Shown here: positions 1 to 6,564 of the stretch, one piece after another
Layout of the letters: the number at the start of each line of letters is the position of its first letter
How positions within the stretch are numbered: position 1 is the first letter of the stretch
Assembly: GCA_041946755.1 (NCBI GenBank)
Contig: JBHGBB010000026.1
Location: 1-26,507, forward strand
Source of the DNA: JBHGBB01 sp041946755
Lineage (GTDB): Bacteria > UBP4 > UBA4092 > JAOAEQ01
Length of the DNA stretch: 26,507 nt
Direction of reading: 5' to 3'
Program-made: the position numbers and the translations under genes
The notes under the pieces: model-generated
The model's database searches: none
The model's input: only the letters and a program-made list of their open reading frames with translations
Told to the model about the DNA's origin: nothing

Positions 1-2
1 AT

Positions 3-47
3 TATATACGTCAATCGGTAACCGCCCAGCAAGCTGTGGCGGAATAA
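3..47 (+). CDS. Possible 3' end of an upstream gene (tentative)
   Basis: A short open stretch enters from the left edge and stops at TAA 45-47. It would end in the residues YIRQSVTAQQAVAE, which look protein-like. Other frames are also open for a short distance, so the reading is weak and no function can be given. Confidence 0.22.
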   Translation, partial: YIRQSVTAQQAVAE

Positions 48-63
48 CCAAGTTTAATAATAT

Positions 64-250
64 CAAATGCCAAAATCCAAATGCCAAATAAATGTGAAAT
101 GCTTTAATGTCAAAATTTCCACTTGCTATTTGCTATTGTCATTGCGAGAAGAGAATCGACGAAGCAATCTTATTTTTATTCATAAAAATAAAACTTGGAT
201 TGCTTCGCTTCACTCGCAATGACAAAACATTATAAGGATTAAACATTTGA
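64..250. repeat. Nested palindromic intergenic element with an ATTGCGAG hairpin
   Basis: The inner part (138-223) is an imperfect hairpin. Its left arm begins gtcattgcgag and continues to gacgaagcaatct; the right arm runs attgcttcgc to ctcgcaatgac. Outside it, repeated AAATGCC-type units on the left (caaatgccaaaatccaaatg) face aaacatttgacatt on the right. The element lies just past the 3' end of the minus-strand membrane protein gene. A second copy of the inner hairpin is at 1290-1365, on the other side of that gene. Confidence 0.75.
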
Positions 251-257
251 CATTCTA

Positions 258-1235
258 TTAATCTTCTGTTGTTTTAATAGTAAATGAGACATGCTCTTTC
301 ATCATATAGTATAAGCCGAGAAGGGTTAATGGCACTACCCAGATAACATGAACCAAAATCGCATAACTCACTGAACTCACCGGATCGCCGGTAAATAACA
401 TCGCACTTTTTTTAGCGAAAAATTCGAACGTACCTACCGCCCCGGGAGAAGAGGGTATCATCATTCCGAGATTCGAAACCGCTAAAATTATCGGAGAGGC
501 ATAACTCGGCAGATTCATGCCAATCGATACCGCTACTAAAGAATACATCACTGCCTCGATTAACCAGGAGAGGAGTGAATAAAATAGAACTGAGAGAATT
601 ACCGGCCCGCTTTTCAAAACTGCTAATCCATCTAAAAACGCAGTCGACCAATGCATGATTTTCTGCCCTATTCTTACCGGTAGCATTCTGGCTAACCAAT
701 GGAATATCGATTCGGCTAGCGACCGGAACCAGATGATTAAGAGTAAAACGATCAGCATCCCGAATAAGATTATTGAAGATACCAAGAGTACCGTTCGCTC
801 CCAACTGGTGAATAAGGATTGTAATGCTAAAATACCAATGAGTAGAAACACCAACATCGATAAGCCATCGAATAATCGTTCGACTACGATGGTGGCTAAC
901 GACGCGGATTTGCTGATCTGCTCTTTTTTCCCCAATAGATAAGCGCGATAGATATCTCCCATCCGTAACGGAAGAACGTTATTCGCCATATATCCGATAA
1001 TCAGAATAATAAACAATCGGGTGTTTGGAATTGGCTTAACCGGATTGACTAATAGTTTCCAGCGGTATGCCCGTATCCAAAGCCCGAGGAAATAGATAAT
1101 AATCGCTAATAGAACATACCCTACCTGAACCGATTTGAATGCGACTATTACCTGTCTTAAATCGACTTTATGAAATGCAAAATAGAGAAATACTGCACTA
1201 ATAATTAAACCTACCCAAAATCGCCAGTTCCTCAT
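258..1235 (-). CDS. UPF0104 / LPG-synthase-TM-like integral membrane protein
   Basis: This is a 325-residue, very hydrophobic protein with about seven or eight membrane segments. It fits the lysylphosphatidylglycerol synthase TM region/UPF0104 family: an opening MRNWRFWVG followed by a membrane segment, NNVLPLRMGDIYRAYLLG near residue 90, ATIVVERLFDG, and SSPGAVGTFEFF near the C-terminus. Members of the family are thought to move lipids or lipid-linked compounds across membranes; the substrate cannot be read here. I place the start at the ATG of MRNWRF (1235). The frame stays open to a GTG at 1370, but those extra 45 codons translate a palindromic repeat and do not look like the family. No clear ribosome binding site supports either start. 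The gene stands alone next to an unrelated hydrolase. Confidence 0.8.
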   Translation of the reverse strand: MRNWRFWVGLIISAVFLYFAFHKVDLRQVIVAFKSVQVGYVLLAIIIYFLGLWIRAYRWKLLVNPVKPIPNTRLFIILIIGYMANNVLPLRMGDIYRAYLLGKKEQISKSASLATIVVERLFDGLSMLVFLLIGILALQSLFTSWERTVLLVSSIILFGMLIVLLLIIWFRSLAESIFHWLARMLPVRIGQKIMHWSTAFLDGLAVLKSGPVILSVLFYSLLSWLIEAVMYSLVAVSIGMNLPSYASPIILAVSNLGMMIPSSPGAVGTFEFFAKKSAMLFTGDPVSSVSYAILVHVIWVVPLTLLGLYYMMKEHVSFTIKTTED

Positions 1236-1240
1236 AAGGA

Positions 1241-1410
1241 TTACCACGAAATCACGAAAGAAAGAAATCACGAAAAAATCCATTTCCTTGTCATTGCGAG
1301 GAAAAAAGTGACGAAGCAATCTCAGTTTTTTCCATCGGGATTGCTTCGCTCCCGCTCGCAATGACAGCACAACCTTTCGTGCTTTCTAATTTTCGTGTTT
1401 TCGTGGTTAG
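1241..1410. repeat. Composite nested palindrome: CACGAA arms around an ATTGCGAG hairpin
   Basis: The outer left arm (from 1241: ttaccacgaaatcacgaaag) matches the reverse complement of the outer right arm (1375-1409, ending tcgtgttttcgtggtta). The inner hairpin at 1290-1365 runs from gtcattgcgagg to ctcgcaatgac and is a second copy of the one at 138-223. The right end runs into the stop codon of the metallo-hydrolase gene. If the longer start of the neighbouring membrane gene were used, this element would be translated. Confidence 0.75.
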
Positions 1411-2162
1411 ATTTGTAGTCTCATTAAGTCTGTTGCAATCTGTACCTCACCAGAATATTCTTTCTTGCATTGCTCTAGAATCGGATATTGTTCGGTAATA
1501 GTATAAAAATGGGTTAAGATTAACCGTTTCGCATTCGCTAACTGCGCTATTTTACCCGCTGAACTTGGCGATAAATGCATATCGATGGCATATTCATCCG
1601 GTAGCGAGCATTCGAGAATTAAAACATCGGCATTCTGCGCTAAAGTAACCAGATTATCGCAATATCCGGTATCCCCGGAATACACCAGAATTTTATGGTT
1701 GTATTCCAATCGATATCCGACCGCAGGGATATCGCCATGTGCCATTTGTTTGCTCCGGATAACGAAGTTTTGTCCCCGTAATCTACTGCTACCAACCTGA
1801 TGAACTAAGATTTCATACGATTTCGGTTCAAGAGTAGTAAATGTTTTAATCAAGAGTTTCATGAATTTCCGGAATCCTTTAGGCCCAATAATATGCAATG
1901 GTTTTTCTCGTTTAAATTGCGGCGCATAATTAGTAGAAAATAAGAAGGCAATTAGGTCGGTGGTATGGTCGGCATGGGCATGGGAATAAAAGAGATATTC
2001 GATCTGCCGGAAATCGATCCCCGCTTGAACCAGATGTTGAAAAGTACCGCTACCACTATCGAATAATAGATGCTGATTATCGTCTAACCGAACCGCGAAT
2101 CCAGATTGCGCCCGATTCGGATTAGGCTCACATGTCCCGGAACCGAGAATAGTAATTTCCAT
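1407..2162 (-). CDS. Metallo-beta-lactamase-fold hydrolase, RNase Z-like
   Basis: This 251-residue soluble hydrolase has the metal-binding motif HxHxDH at residues 61-66 (SHAHADHTTDL), a later YSGDTGY segment that supplies another metal ligand, and a final LTHFY histidine near the C-terminus. The opening EITILGSGTCEPNPNRAQS is typical of the RNase Z/ElaC and related phosphodiesterase branch, which uses two zinc ions to cut phosphodiesters. It is somewhat shorter than standard tRNase Z (about 300 residues), so tRNA 3' processing is possible but not certain. The start at 2162 is backed by AAGGAG seven bases upstream on the minus strand. It may be transcribed divergently from the BMC locus. Confidence 0.85.
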   Translation of the reverse strand: MEITILGSGTCEPNPNRAQSGFAVRLDDNQHLLFDSGSGTFQHLVQAGIDFRQIEYLFYSHAHADHTTDLIAFLFSTNYAPQFKREKPLHIIGPKGFRKFMKLLIKTFTTLEPKSYEILVHQVGSSRLRGQNFVIRSKQMAHGDIPAVGYRLEYNHKILVYSGDTGYCDNLVTLAQNADVLILECSLPDEYAIDMHLSPSSAGKIAQLANAKRLILTHFYTITEQYPILEQCKKEYSGEVQIATDLMRLQI

Positions 2163-2346
2163 AATTCGCTCCTTGGATAGAAAATAAGTTTGCGATTAAT
2201 GCTAAGGTAAAATCATAAGATACGTCAAGCGAAAGTGAACGAATAACGCAATAAAAGGTAAATCCAGCCACAGCGTCTTGTCAAGGTAAATTACTTGCTC
2301 CGGTTCTGTATCTGATTGATTTTTATGTAGGTTGCTAAAATTATAC

Positions 2347-2374
2347 TTGACAACACCTAGGCGATTACGATAAA
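2347..2374 (+). promoter_or_regulatory. Candidate sigma-70 promoter for the BMC locus
   Basis: The 263-base gap between the divergent hydrolase and aldolase genes holds a perfect -35 box, TTGACA (2347-2352). Sixteen bases later comes GATAAA (2369-2374), a 4/6 match to the -10 consensus. Transcription would start near 2381 and leave about 45 bases before the aldolase ATG. No Shine-Dalgarno sequence, operator palindrome or riboswitch is visible in the gap. Confidence 0.5.
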
Positions 2375-2425
2375 GTTTATTTTAAATTATACTAATTAAA
2401 TTCAAATAACTTTTAACATTAAATT

Positions 2426-3292
2426 ATGTTCTCTGAATATCAAACCAAACTCGATATTGTTGAAATCGGGAGACGAATATATCAACAAGGATATGCGGCG
2501 TCAAATGATGGCAATATTAGCGTTCGCATCTCTGATACTGAAATTTTAACCACTCCGAGCGGATTGGCGAAAGGATTCATGACTCCAGAGCAGATTATCA
2601 AATGCGATTTGCTGGGTAATAAACTCGCCGGAGACCCGAATTTGAAGCCTTCTTCGGAAGTAAAAATGCATTGCGCGGTATATGCTGCGCGGCCGGATGT
2701 TAAAGCCGTGGTGCATGCGCATCCACCGGTAGCAACTGGATTCGCGGTTGCCGGAATACCGCTAGAGAAATGCGTGCTGCCGGAAATTATCGTTACTATC
2801 GGTTCTATACCTTTAGCGCAATATGGTACCCCATCAACCGAAGAAATCCCGAACTCTATTCGCGACCTGATTAAACAATGCGATGCGGTGTTACTGGCAA
2901 ACCATGGGGCATTGACCGTAGGAAAAGATGCGTTTAACGCTTATTATAAAATGGAGTCATTAGAACATTTTGCGAAAATCAGTCTGGTTGCCCGGCAGTT
3001 GGGTGGAGAAAGAGTGCTGTCCTCATCGCAAGTAGATAAATTGATGGAAGTGAGGAAACAGTTTGGTATAACCGGTCCGGTATTAACCTGTAAAGGGACG
3101 CAATGTAATGAATGCGGTGTCTGTGATACCGAACAGGCGCAGACTGAATTAGGTAAACGACAGCAGCAGTTATGGCAGCAAACTAAATCAGTTACCCAAC
3201 CGAAGACTCAAGATGAAGATATTACCGATTTAGTCAGCAAAATAACTGAAGAAGTAGTACGTAGAATAGTCTCGACTAACAAAGATAAATAA
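2426..3292 (+). CDS. BMC-associated class II aldolase (fuculose/rhamnulose-1-phosphate type)
   Basis: This 288-residue enzyme probably splits a ketose-1-phosphate into DHAP and an aldehyde (lactaldehyde for fucose or rhamnose). E78, H97, H99 and H160 (SSEVKMH, VVHAHPP, ANHGA) have the same spacing as the zinc and catalytic residues E73/H92/H94/H155 of E. coli FucA. The core ends near residue 215, and two additions follow. The first is a four-cysteine motif, C222-x4-C227-x2-C230-x2-C233. The second, after a polar Gln-rich linker, is an amphipathic helix at about 263-283 (DITDLVSKITEEVVRRIV) that looks like an encapsulation peptide for BMC cargo. It is the first gene after the TTGACA promoter; no Shine-Dalgarno is evident. 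The sugar substrate is inferred from context. Confidence 0.88.
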   Translation: MFSEYQTKLDIVEIGRRIYQQGYAASNDGNISVRISDTEILTTPSGLAKGFMTPEQIIKCDLLGNKLAGDPNLKPSSEVKMHCAVYAARPDVKAVVHAHPPVATGFAVAGIPLEKCVLPEIIVTIGSIPLAQYGTPSTEEIPNSIRDLIKQCDAVLLANHGALTVGKDAFNAYYKMESLEHFAKISLVARQLGGERVLSSSQVDKLMEVRKQFGITGPVLTCKGTQCNECGVCDTEQAQTELGKRQQQLWQQTKSVTQPKTQDEDITDLVSKITEEVVRRIVSTNKDK

Positions 3293-3303
3293 GTCATCTA
3301 ACT

Positions 3304-3690
3304 ATGGTTAAATTGCCGGAAGAATGGTTTAAACAGGCAGAATACGATCTTGATACTGCTAAGGTAATGTTTAATAGCGGAAGATATTTCTACACCATCT
3401 TCATGTGCCATTTAAGCATCGAAAAAGCATTGAAAGGGCTTTATGCCAAGGTATTCGGCAAAGACCCGATAAAAACCCATGATTTAAACTATTGATGCAA
3501 TCAGATTAAACTTCAGTTACCTGATGAGTATCAAAGTTTTGTGGATCAATTAAATGACTTAAGCGTTCCCACAAGATATCCGGATACTCTCGATAATATT
3601 TTAAAGCAGTTTAATAAAAGTAGAACCATTAAAGTATTAACTGAAACCGAAACGCTCTTAACATGGCTAAAAAAGAAATTAATAAATTAA
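3304..3690 (+). pseudogene. HEPN-domain gene with an in-frame TGA
   Basis: The first 63 codons (VKLPEEWFKQAEYDLDTAK onward, then HLSIEKALKGLYAK and KTHDLNY) are the N-terminal half of a HEPN-domain protein, here as partner of an MNT nucleotidyltransferase. A TGA at 3493-3495 then stops the frame. The same frame continues without interruption as CNQIKLQLPDEYQSF, SVPTRYPDTLDNIL and LTWLKKKLIN to TAA 3688-3690. Ignoring the TGA gives about 128 residues, a normal HEPN length. The TGA sits where relatives carry leucine (HDLxxL), so one substitution explains it. The full frame overlaps the next gene by 28 bases, as toxin-antitoxin partners often do. It starts 11 bases after the aldolase stop. Confidence 0.75.
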
Positions 3691-3998
3691 CTCAGATCAT
3701 TCAAGATACATTACAACAAAAGCATATCGATATCGATAAAATCGTTATTTTTGGCTCCTATGCTAAAGGGAATATTAATGTCCATAGTGATATCGATATG
3801 ATTGTGGTCTCAAAAAAGTTTCGAAACAAGAATCTATTCCAAAGAATCAAGCTTATTGGCAATCTACATCGAGAATTAGTTAATAGAATCAATAAACCAT
3901 TTGATATTATGTATTATTCAGATGATGAATGGCGGAAAGGTAATTCTTTAGTAATCAATGCAGCTAAAGAAGATGGAATGATAATTTATAGTAACTAG
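3663..3998 (+). CDS. MNT-type nucleotidyltransferase, antitoxin partner of the broken HEPN gene
   Basis: This 111-residue minimal nucleotidyltransferase of the Pol-beta superfamily carries the motif GS-x10-DxD at residues 31-45 (GSYAKGNINVHSDID). Proteins of this type inactivate HEPN RNases by adding AMP to them, as shown for MntA/HepT. The start codon lies inside the last codons of the intact-length HEPN frame, so translation was probably coupled; with the HEPN stop at 3493 that coupling would be lost. No Shine-Dalgarno is visible. The pair sits between the aldolase and the shell genes and has no evident metabolic role there, so it looks inserted. Confidence 0.85.
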   Translation: MAKKEINKLTQIIQDTLQQKHIDIDKIVIFGSYAKGNINVHSDIDMIVVSKKFRNKNLFQRIKLIGNLHRELVNRINKPFDIMYYSDDEWRKGNSLVINAAKEDGMIIYSN

Positions 3999-4030
3999 TT
4001 GGATAATGATACATTTTATTGGAGATAATT

Positions 4031-4372
4031 ATGGCATTACAAGCACTAGGTATGATAGAAACGGTCGGGCTGGTAGGAGCTTTGGAAGCGGCTGATGCTG
4101 CGGTGAAAGCCGCAATGGTAACTATTGAAGAAATCAGTTTTCCCGGCGCCGGGTTGGCAACGGTAAAGATTGTTGGTGAAGTCAGTGCGGTAAAATCGGC
4201 CGTCGATGCCGGTACGGCAGCAGCGCAGAAAGTTGGGAAAGTAGCGTCGGTACATGTTATCCCGCGACCGGATGACCAGGTTGAATCGTTGATTAATACC
4301 ATTCCGGTCGTCAGCCAGGAAACCGGATCGCCGGATGTTCTACACTCGAAACCAGAGAAACCCAAAAAATAA
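4031..4372 (+). CDS. BMC-H shell protein (first paralogue)
   Basis: This 113-residue hexamer-forming shell subunit has the single BMC fold: ALGMIETVGLVGALEAADA at the start and ASVHVIPRPDDQVES at the end of the domain. The central pore loop reads SFPGAG (about residues 36-41), bulkier than the KIGGG loop of the next gene, so the two hexamers probably differ in what they let through. About 20 residues (NTIPVVSQETGSPDVLHS) extend beyond the fold. An upstream in-frame ATG at 4019 exists, but GGAG at 4021-4024, six bases before ATG 4031, supports this start. Confidence 0.95.
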   Translation: MALQALGMIETVGLVGALEAADAAVKAAMVTIEEISFPGAGLATVKIVGEVSAVKSAVDAGTAAAQKVGKVASVHVIPRPDDQVESLINTIPVVSQETGSPDVLHSKPEKPKK

Positions 4373-4452
4373 GTTCGAATTATCCGAATTATAGCGAATC
4401 GCTCGAATGAAATCTATTCGAGAAATTCGCTTCCATTCGTAATATTCGATAT
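4373..4452. repeat. ATTCG-unit imperfect palindrome between the shell genes
   Basis: The spacer between the two BMC-H genes is made of repeated cgaatt/attcg units. The left side (gttcgaattatccgaattat, then agcgaatcgctcgaatg) can pair imperfectly with the right side (attcgagaaattcgcttcc, then attcgtaatattcg). It belongs to the same class of periodic palindromes seen elsewhere in the window, with a different unit. Confidence 0.6.
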
Positions 4453-4458
4453 TTCATA

Positions 4459-4466
4459 AAGGAGGG
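4459..4466 (+). promoter_or_regulatory. Strong ribosome binding site of the second BMC-H gene
   Basis: AAGGAGGG lies about ten bases before ATG 4476. Most genes in this locus lack a clear Shine-Dalgarno, so this near-perfect one suggests unusually high translation, as expected for the most abundant shell tile. Confidence 0.75.
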
Positions 4467-4475
4467 GAGAACATA

Positions 4476-4754
4476 ATGCAAGGTGAAGCGTTAGGACTTA
4501 TTGAAACGAAAGGCAACGTAGCATCAATCGAAGCGGCAGATGCCATGGTTAAAGCGGCCAACGTTACCCTGATTGGTAAAGAGAAAATCGGGGGTGGCTA
4601 TGTAACCGTAATGGTACGCGGTGATGTTGGTGCCGTGAAAGCGGCTACTGATGCCGGAGCTGCAGCGGCAAAACGGGTTGGGGAATTGGTCAGTGTCCAT
4701 GTCATCCCACGCCCGCATCAGGAATTAGATAAAATTCTACCGAGTGGAAAATAA
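4476..4754 (+). CDS. BMC-H shell protein (second paralogue, PduA-like)
   Basis: This 92-residue canonical BMC-H protein has EALGLIETKGNVASIEAADA, a KIGGG pore loop at about residues 37-41, YVTVMVRGDVGAVKAATDAG and the terminal VSVHVIPRPHQELDKIL. It has the length of PduA-type major shell proteins and no extension. The pore loop resembles the small polar pores of PduA. It follows its paralogue after an 103-base palindromic spacer and has the strongest ribosome binding site in the locus, so it is likely the main facet protein. Confidence 0.96.
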   Translation: MQGEALGLIETKGNVASIEAADAMVKAANVTLIGKEKIGGGYVTVMVRGDVGAVKAATDAGAAAAKRVGELVSVHVIPRPHQELDKILPSGK

Positions 4755-4763
4755 TTAACAACT

Positions 4764-4836
4764 GATTACACAGATTTTTTACTATAGATTACACAGATTA
4801 AAACAATCTGTGTAATCTAACTTAATCTGTGTAATC
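4764..4836. repeat. GATTACACAGATT nested palindrome before pduL
   Basis: Two stems are nested. The inner one pairs agattacacagatt (4786-4799) with aatctgtgtaatct (4805-4818) around a five-base loop and is perfect over 14 bp. The outer one pairs gattacacagatt (4764-4776) with aatctgtgtaatc (4824-4836). It ends ten bases before the pduL start codon, so an RNA stem here could affect translation. Confidence 0.85.
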
Positions 4837-4846
4837 GGCATTAACT

Positions 4847-5551
4847 ATGGAGCGGGAAACGCTGGTATCTATCATCAGCCAGCGCGTTATCGCCGAATTG
4901 CAAAAAGCCGGTATACCTGTTGCATCGCAAAAACCGCCGGGATCTAGTCCCGTTGCAAGTTATACTCAATCTACTCAAGGAACCTTGCAGATTCCGATTG
5001 GGGTTTCGGTTCGTCATGTACATATTTGCCGGGAAGACCTGGATGTTCTCTACGGTCCCGGGTATCAGCTAACGCAACGAAACGAGTTGACTCAACCGGG
5101 GCAGTTTGCGGCAAACGAAGTAGTATCGGTAATCGGTCCGAAATTAAGATCGATAACCGAGGTTCGGATACTCGGCCCGTTACGCGACCAGACCCAAGTC
5201 GAATTAGCCAGAACCGATGCTATTCCGTTAGGCATCGATCCGCCGATAGCGGAATCGGTTAAGATTAAAGGCGGTGCAACTGTAGTACTGGTCGGGCCGA
5301 AAGGGTCGGTTAAACTGAACGCGGCAATTCGGTCAAGTCGGCATATTCATATGCATCCTGATGACGCGCTTAGGCTAGGAGTTAAAGATCGGGAATATGT
5401 TCGGGTTCGCATCCCCGGAGAGACCGGGGTAGTGTTCGATAATTGTTTGATTCGAATCCATCCGAGCTTCAAGCTTGAACTCCATCTTGATACCGACGAT
5501 GCCAACGCAGCCGGGGTTCATTGCGGCTCCATAGCAGAGATAGTTCGTTGA
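4847..5551 (+). CDS. pduL: PduL-type phosphate acyltransferase
   Basis: This 234-residue enzyme interconverts acyl-CoA and acyl-phosphate and recycles CoA inside the compartment. Residues 1-20 (ERETLVSIISQRVIAELQK) form the amphipathic encapsulation helix typical of PduL, followed by a Pro/Ser linker. Two PduL half-domains follow: the first has VSVRHVHI (H57, H59), the second SRHIHMHPDDA (H166, H168) and LELHLDTDDANAAG (H213). These histidines match the zinc ligands of the family, with E119 a likely further ligand. The gene ends with TGA at the expected length, which argues against TGA readthrough in this genome. No Shine-Dalgarno precedes it; the nested GATTACA-type palindrome does. Confidence 0.94.
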   Translation: MERETLVSIISQRVIAELQKAGIPVASQKPPGSSPVASYTQSTQGTLQIPIGVSVRHVHICREDLDVLYGPGYQLTQRNELTQPGQFAANEVVSVIGPKLRSITEVRILGPLRDQTQVELARTDAIPLGIDPPIAESVKIKGGATVVLVGPKGSVKLNAAIRSSRHIHMHPDDALRLGVKDREYVRVRIPGETGVVFDNCLIRIHPSFKLELHLDTDDANAAGVHCGSIAEIVR

Positions 5552-5570
5552 TCCAGATTAAAAATAATAC

Positions 5571-5652
5571 GAAGGAAGAAGGAAGAGGGAGGAGGGAAGA
5601 AAAAGCGTAATTGCATTCCTCATCCAAGCGAAGCGATCATCCTTCATCCCTC
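5571..5652. repeat. GGAAGGA / TCCTTCATCC imperfect palindrome
   Basis: A purine-rich left side (gaaggaagaaggaagaggga, then ggagggaag) faces a pyrimidine-rich right side (attcctcatcc, then catccttcatccctcgg). It fills the gap between pduL and the flavoprotein gene. A TTG at 5611 would extend the flavoprotein frame into it by 17 codons, which I treat as non-coding. Confidence 0.55.
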
Positions 5653-5661
5653 GGCTTTACC

Positions 5662-6444
5662 ATGGCAGACTTCGATGCGAATCAAATCGCGAAAATTGTT
5701 CGAGAAGAGATCGAGAAATACCTGAACCAGCATCCGGTATCCGAATCGAGATTCAGAACCGATACCCGGAACATTCTGGTGATTTTCACCGGGTCGGATA
5801 TCGGGCTACCAACCGCGTTAGAACAATTAATTAAGCTTCGTCAGAAATCATATCTATTTACTTTTATTTTAAGTCGGGCAGCGCAAAAAATTATTGGTAC
5901 CGAAAAAATCGCTGCCGTCACTTCCGGTTCACAGGTATTGACTGATATTCCTGCAGAACAGGTTTTAACTTTAGTTCAGAAACAAGATGCGATTCTTATC
6001 CCAACCTTAAGTCGGACTACCGCCATCAAACTGGCTTCTTCTATAACCGATACTTTGGTAACCGATTTATTGTATACCGCGTTGGTAAATAAGAAACCGA
6101 TTATCGCCGCACGAAACGGGGCTGACCCGATGTTAGCTAATTGCCCAAGATGCGGTACTCCGGATATGGCACCGGCAATGATTCAAACGATACATACCGA
6201 ACTGGATAAATTAACCCGATATGGGATTCGATTAGTATTAGTCGACCAATTAGCCGTGGAAACAGACTCGGTTCTGCAATCTATACCCAAAGAGATACCG
6301 GATAAACAGATTATTACTGAACAGGATATCAAATCCGCCGCTACGAACGGAGATAAAAAGCTCCGGGTACGGCAAGGAAGCATTGTTACTCCATTAGCGA
6401 AAGATACCGCTAAAGAATTAGGGATTGAAATCGAGATTATCTAA
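5662..6444 (+). CDS. HFCD-type flavoprotein with a BMC encapsulation helix
   Basis: This 260-residue protein appears to belong to the flavoprotein family of PPC decarboxylase, UbiX and dipicolinate synthase B. Evidence is ILVIFTGSDIGLPTALEQL (38-56), SRAAQKIIG (71-79), and the block ILIPTLSRTTAIKLASSITD with KKPIIAARNGADPM, which matches the family's PaTanTiaKia...kPvviap pattern. A CPRCG motif follows (161-165). The C-terminus, IVTPLAKDTAKELGI, resembles motifs in other BMC accessory proteins. The N-terminal 20 residues (DANQIAKIVREEIEKYL) form an amphipathic helix like those on PduL and PduP, implying that it is cargo. Its reaction is unknown. The ATG at 5662 is preferred because the helix starts there. 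Confidence 0.75.
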   Translation: MADFDANQIAKIVREEIEKYLNQHPVSESRFRTDTRNILVIFTGSDIGLPTALEQLIKLRQKSYLFTFILSRAAQKIIGTEKIAAVTSGSQVLTDIPAEQVLTLVQKQDAILIPTLSRTTAIKLASSITDTLVTDLLYTALVNKKPIIAARNGADPMLANCPRCGTPDMAPAMIQTIHTELDKLTRYGIRLVLVDQLAVETDSVLQSIPKEIPDKQIITEQDIKSAATNGDKKLRVRQGSIVTPLAKDTAKELGIEIEII

Positions 6445-6445
6445 A

Positions 6446-6556
6446 AACGCCACAGAGACACAGAGTCACAGAGAGACTTCATTTAAATTTAAAATGCTAA
6501 ATGCTAAATGCTAAATTTAAAATGAACCTTCGTGTCTTGGTGCCTTTGTGGCAGAA
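6446..6556. repeat. CCACAGAGACAC / AAATGCT nested palindrome before pduP
   Basis: The left arm, gccacagagacacagagtca (6449 on), faces the right arm ttcgtgtcttggtgcctttg (6529 on), whose reverse complement is a degenerate version of it. Between them, atttaaattt and three AAATGCT units sit opposite ctaaatttaaaat. It fills the whole flavoprotein-pduP gap. The open frame of pduP extends back through it, but the dehydrogenase start is ATG 6565. Confidence 0.7.
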
Positions 6557-6564
6557 TAATCATT

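Noticed and set aside
1236..1370. Longer N-terminus of the UPF0104-type protein
   Set aside because: The extra 45 residues translate a composite palindrome and lie before the family's usual start.
3493..3495. TGA in the HEPN gene read as selenocysteine or as a reassigned codon
   Set aside because: TGA ends the pduL-like gene at its proper length, no SECIS-like need is evident, and relatives carry leucine at this place. A point mutation is simpler.
4019..4030. Upstream ATG for the first BMC-H gene
   Set aside because: The GGAG at 4021-4024 would lie inside the coding region; ATG 4031 has correct spacing and matches the family start.
5026..5262. 78-codon plus-strand frame inside pduL
   Set aside because: Arg/Ser-rich out-of-frame translation fully covered by a well-supported gene.
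6532..6564. Upstream TTG start of PduP
   Set aside because: It adds residues from the CCACAGAG repeat; ATG 6565 starts exactly at the targeting helix.
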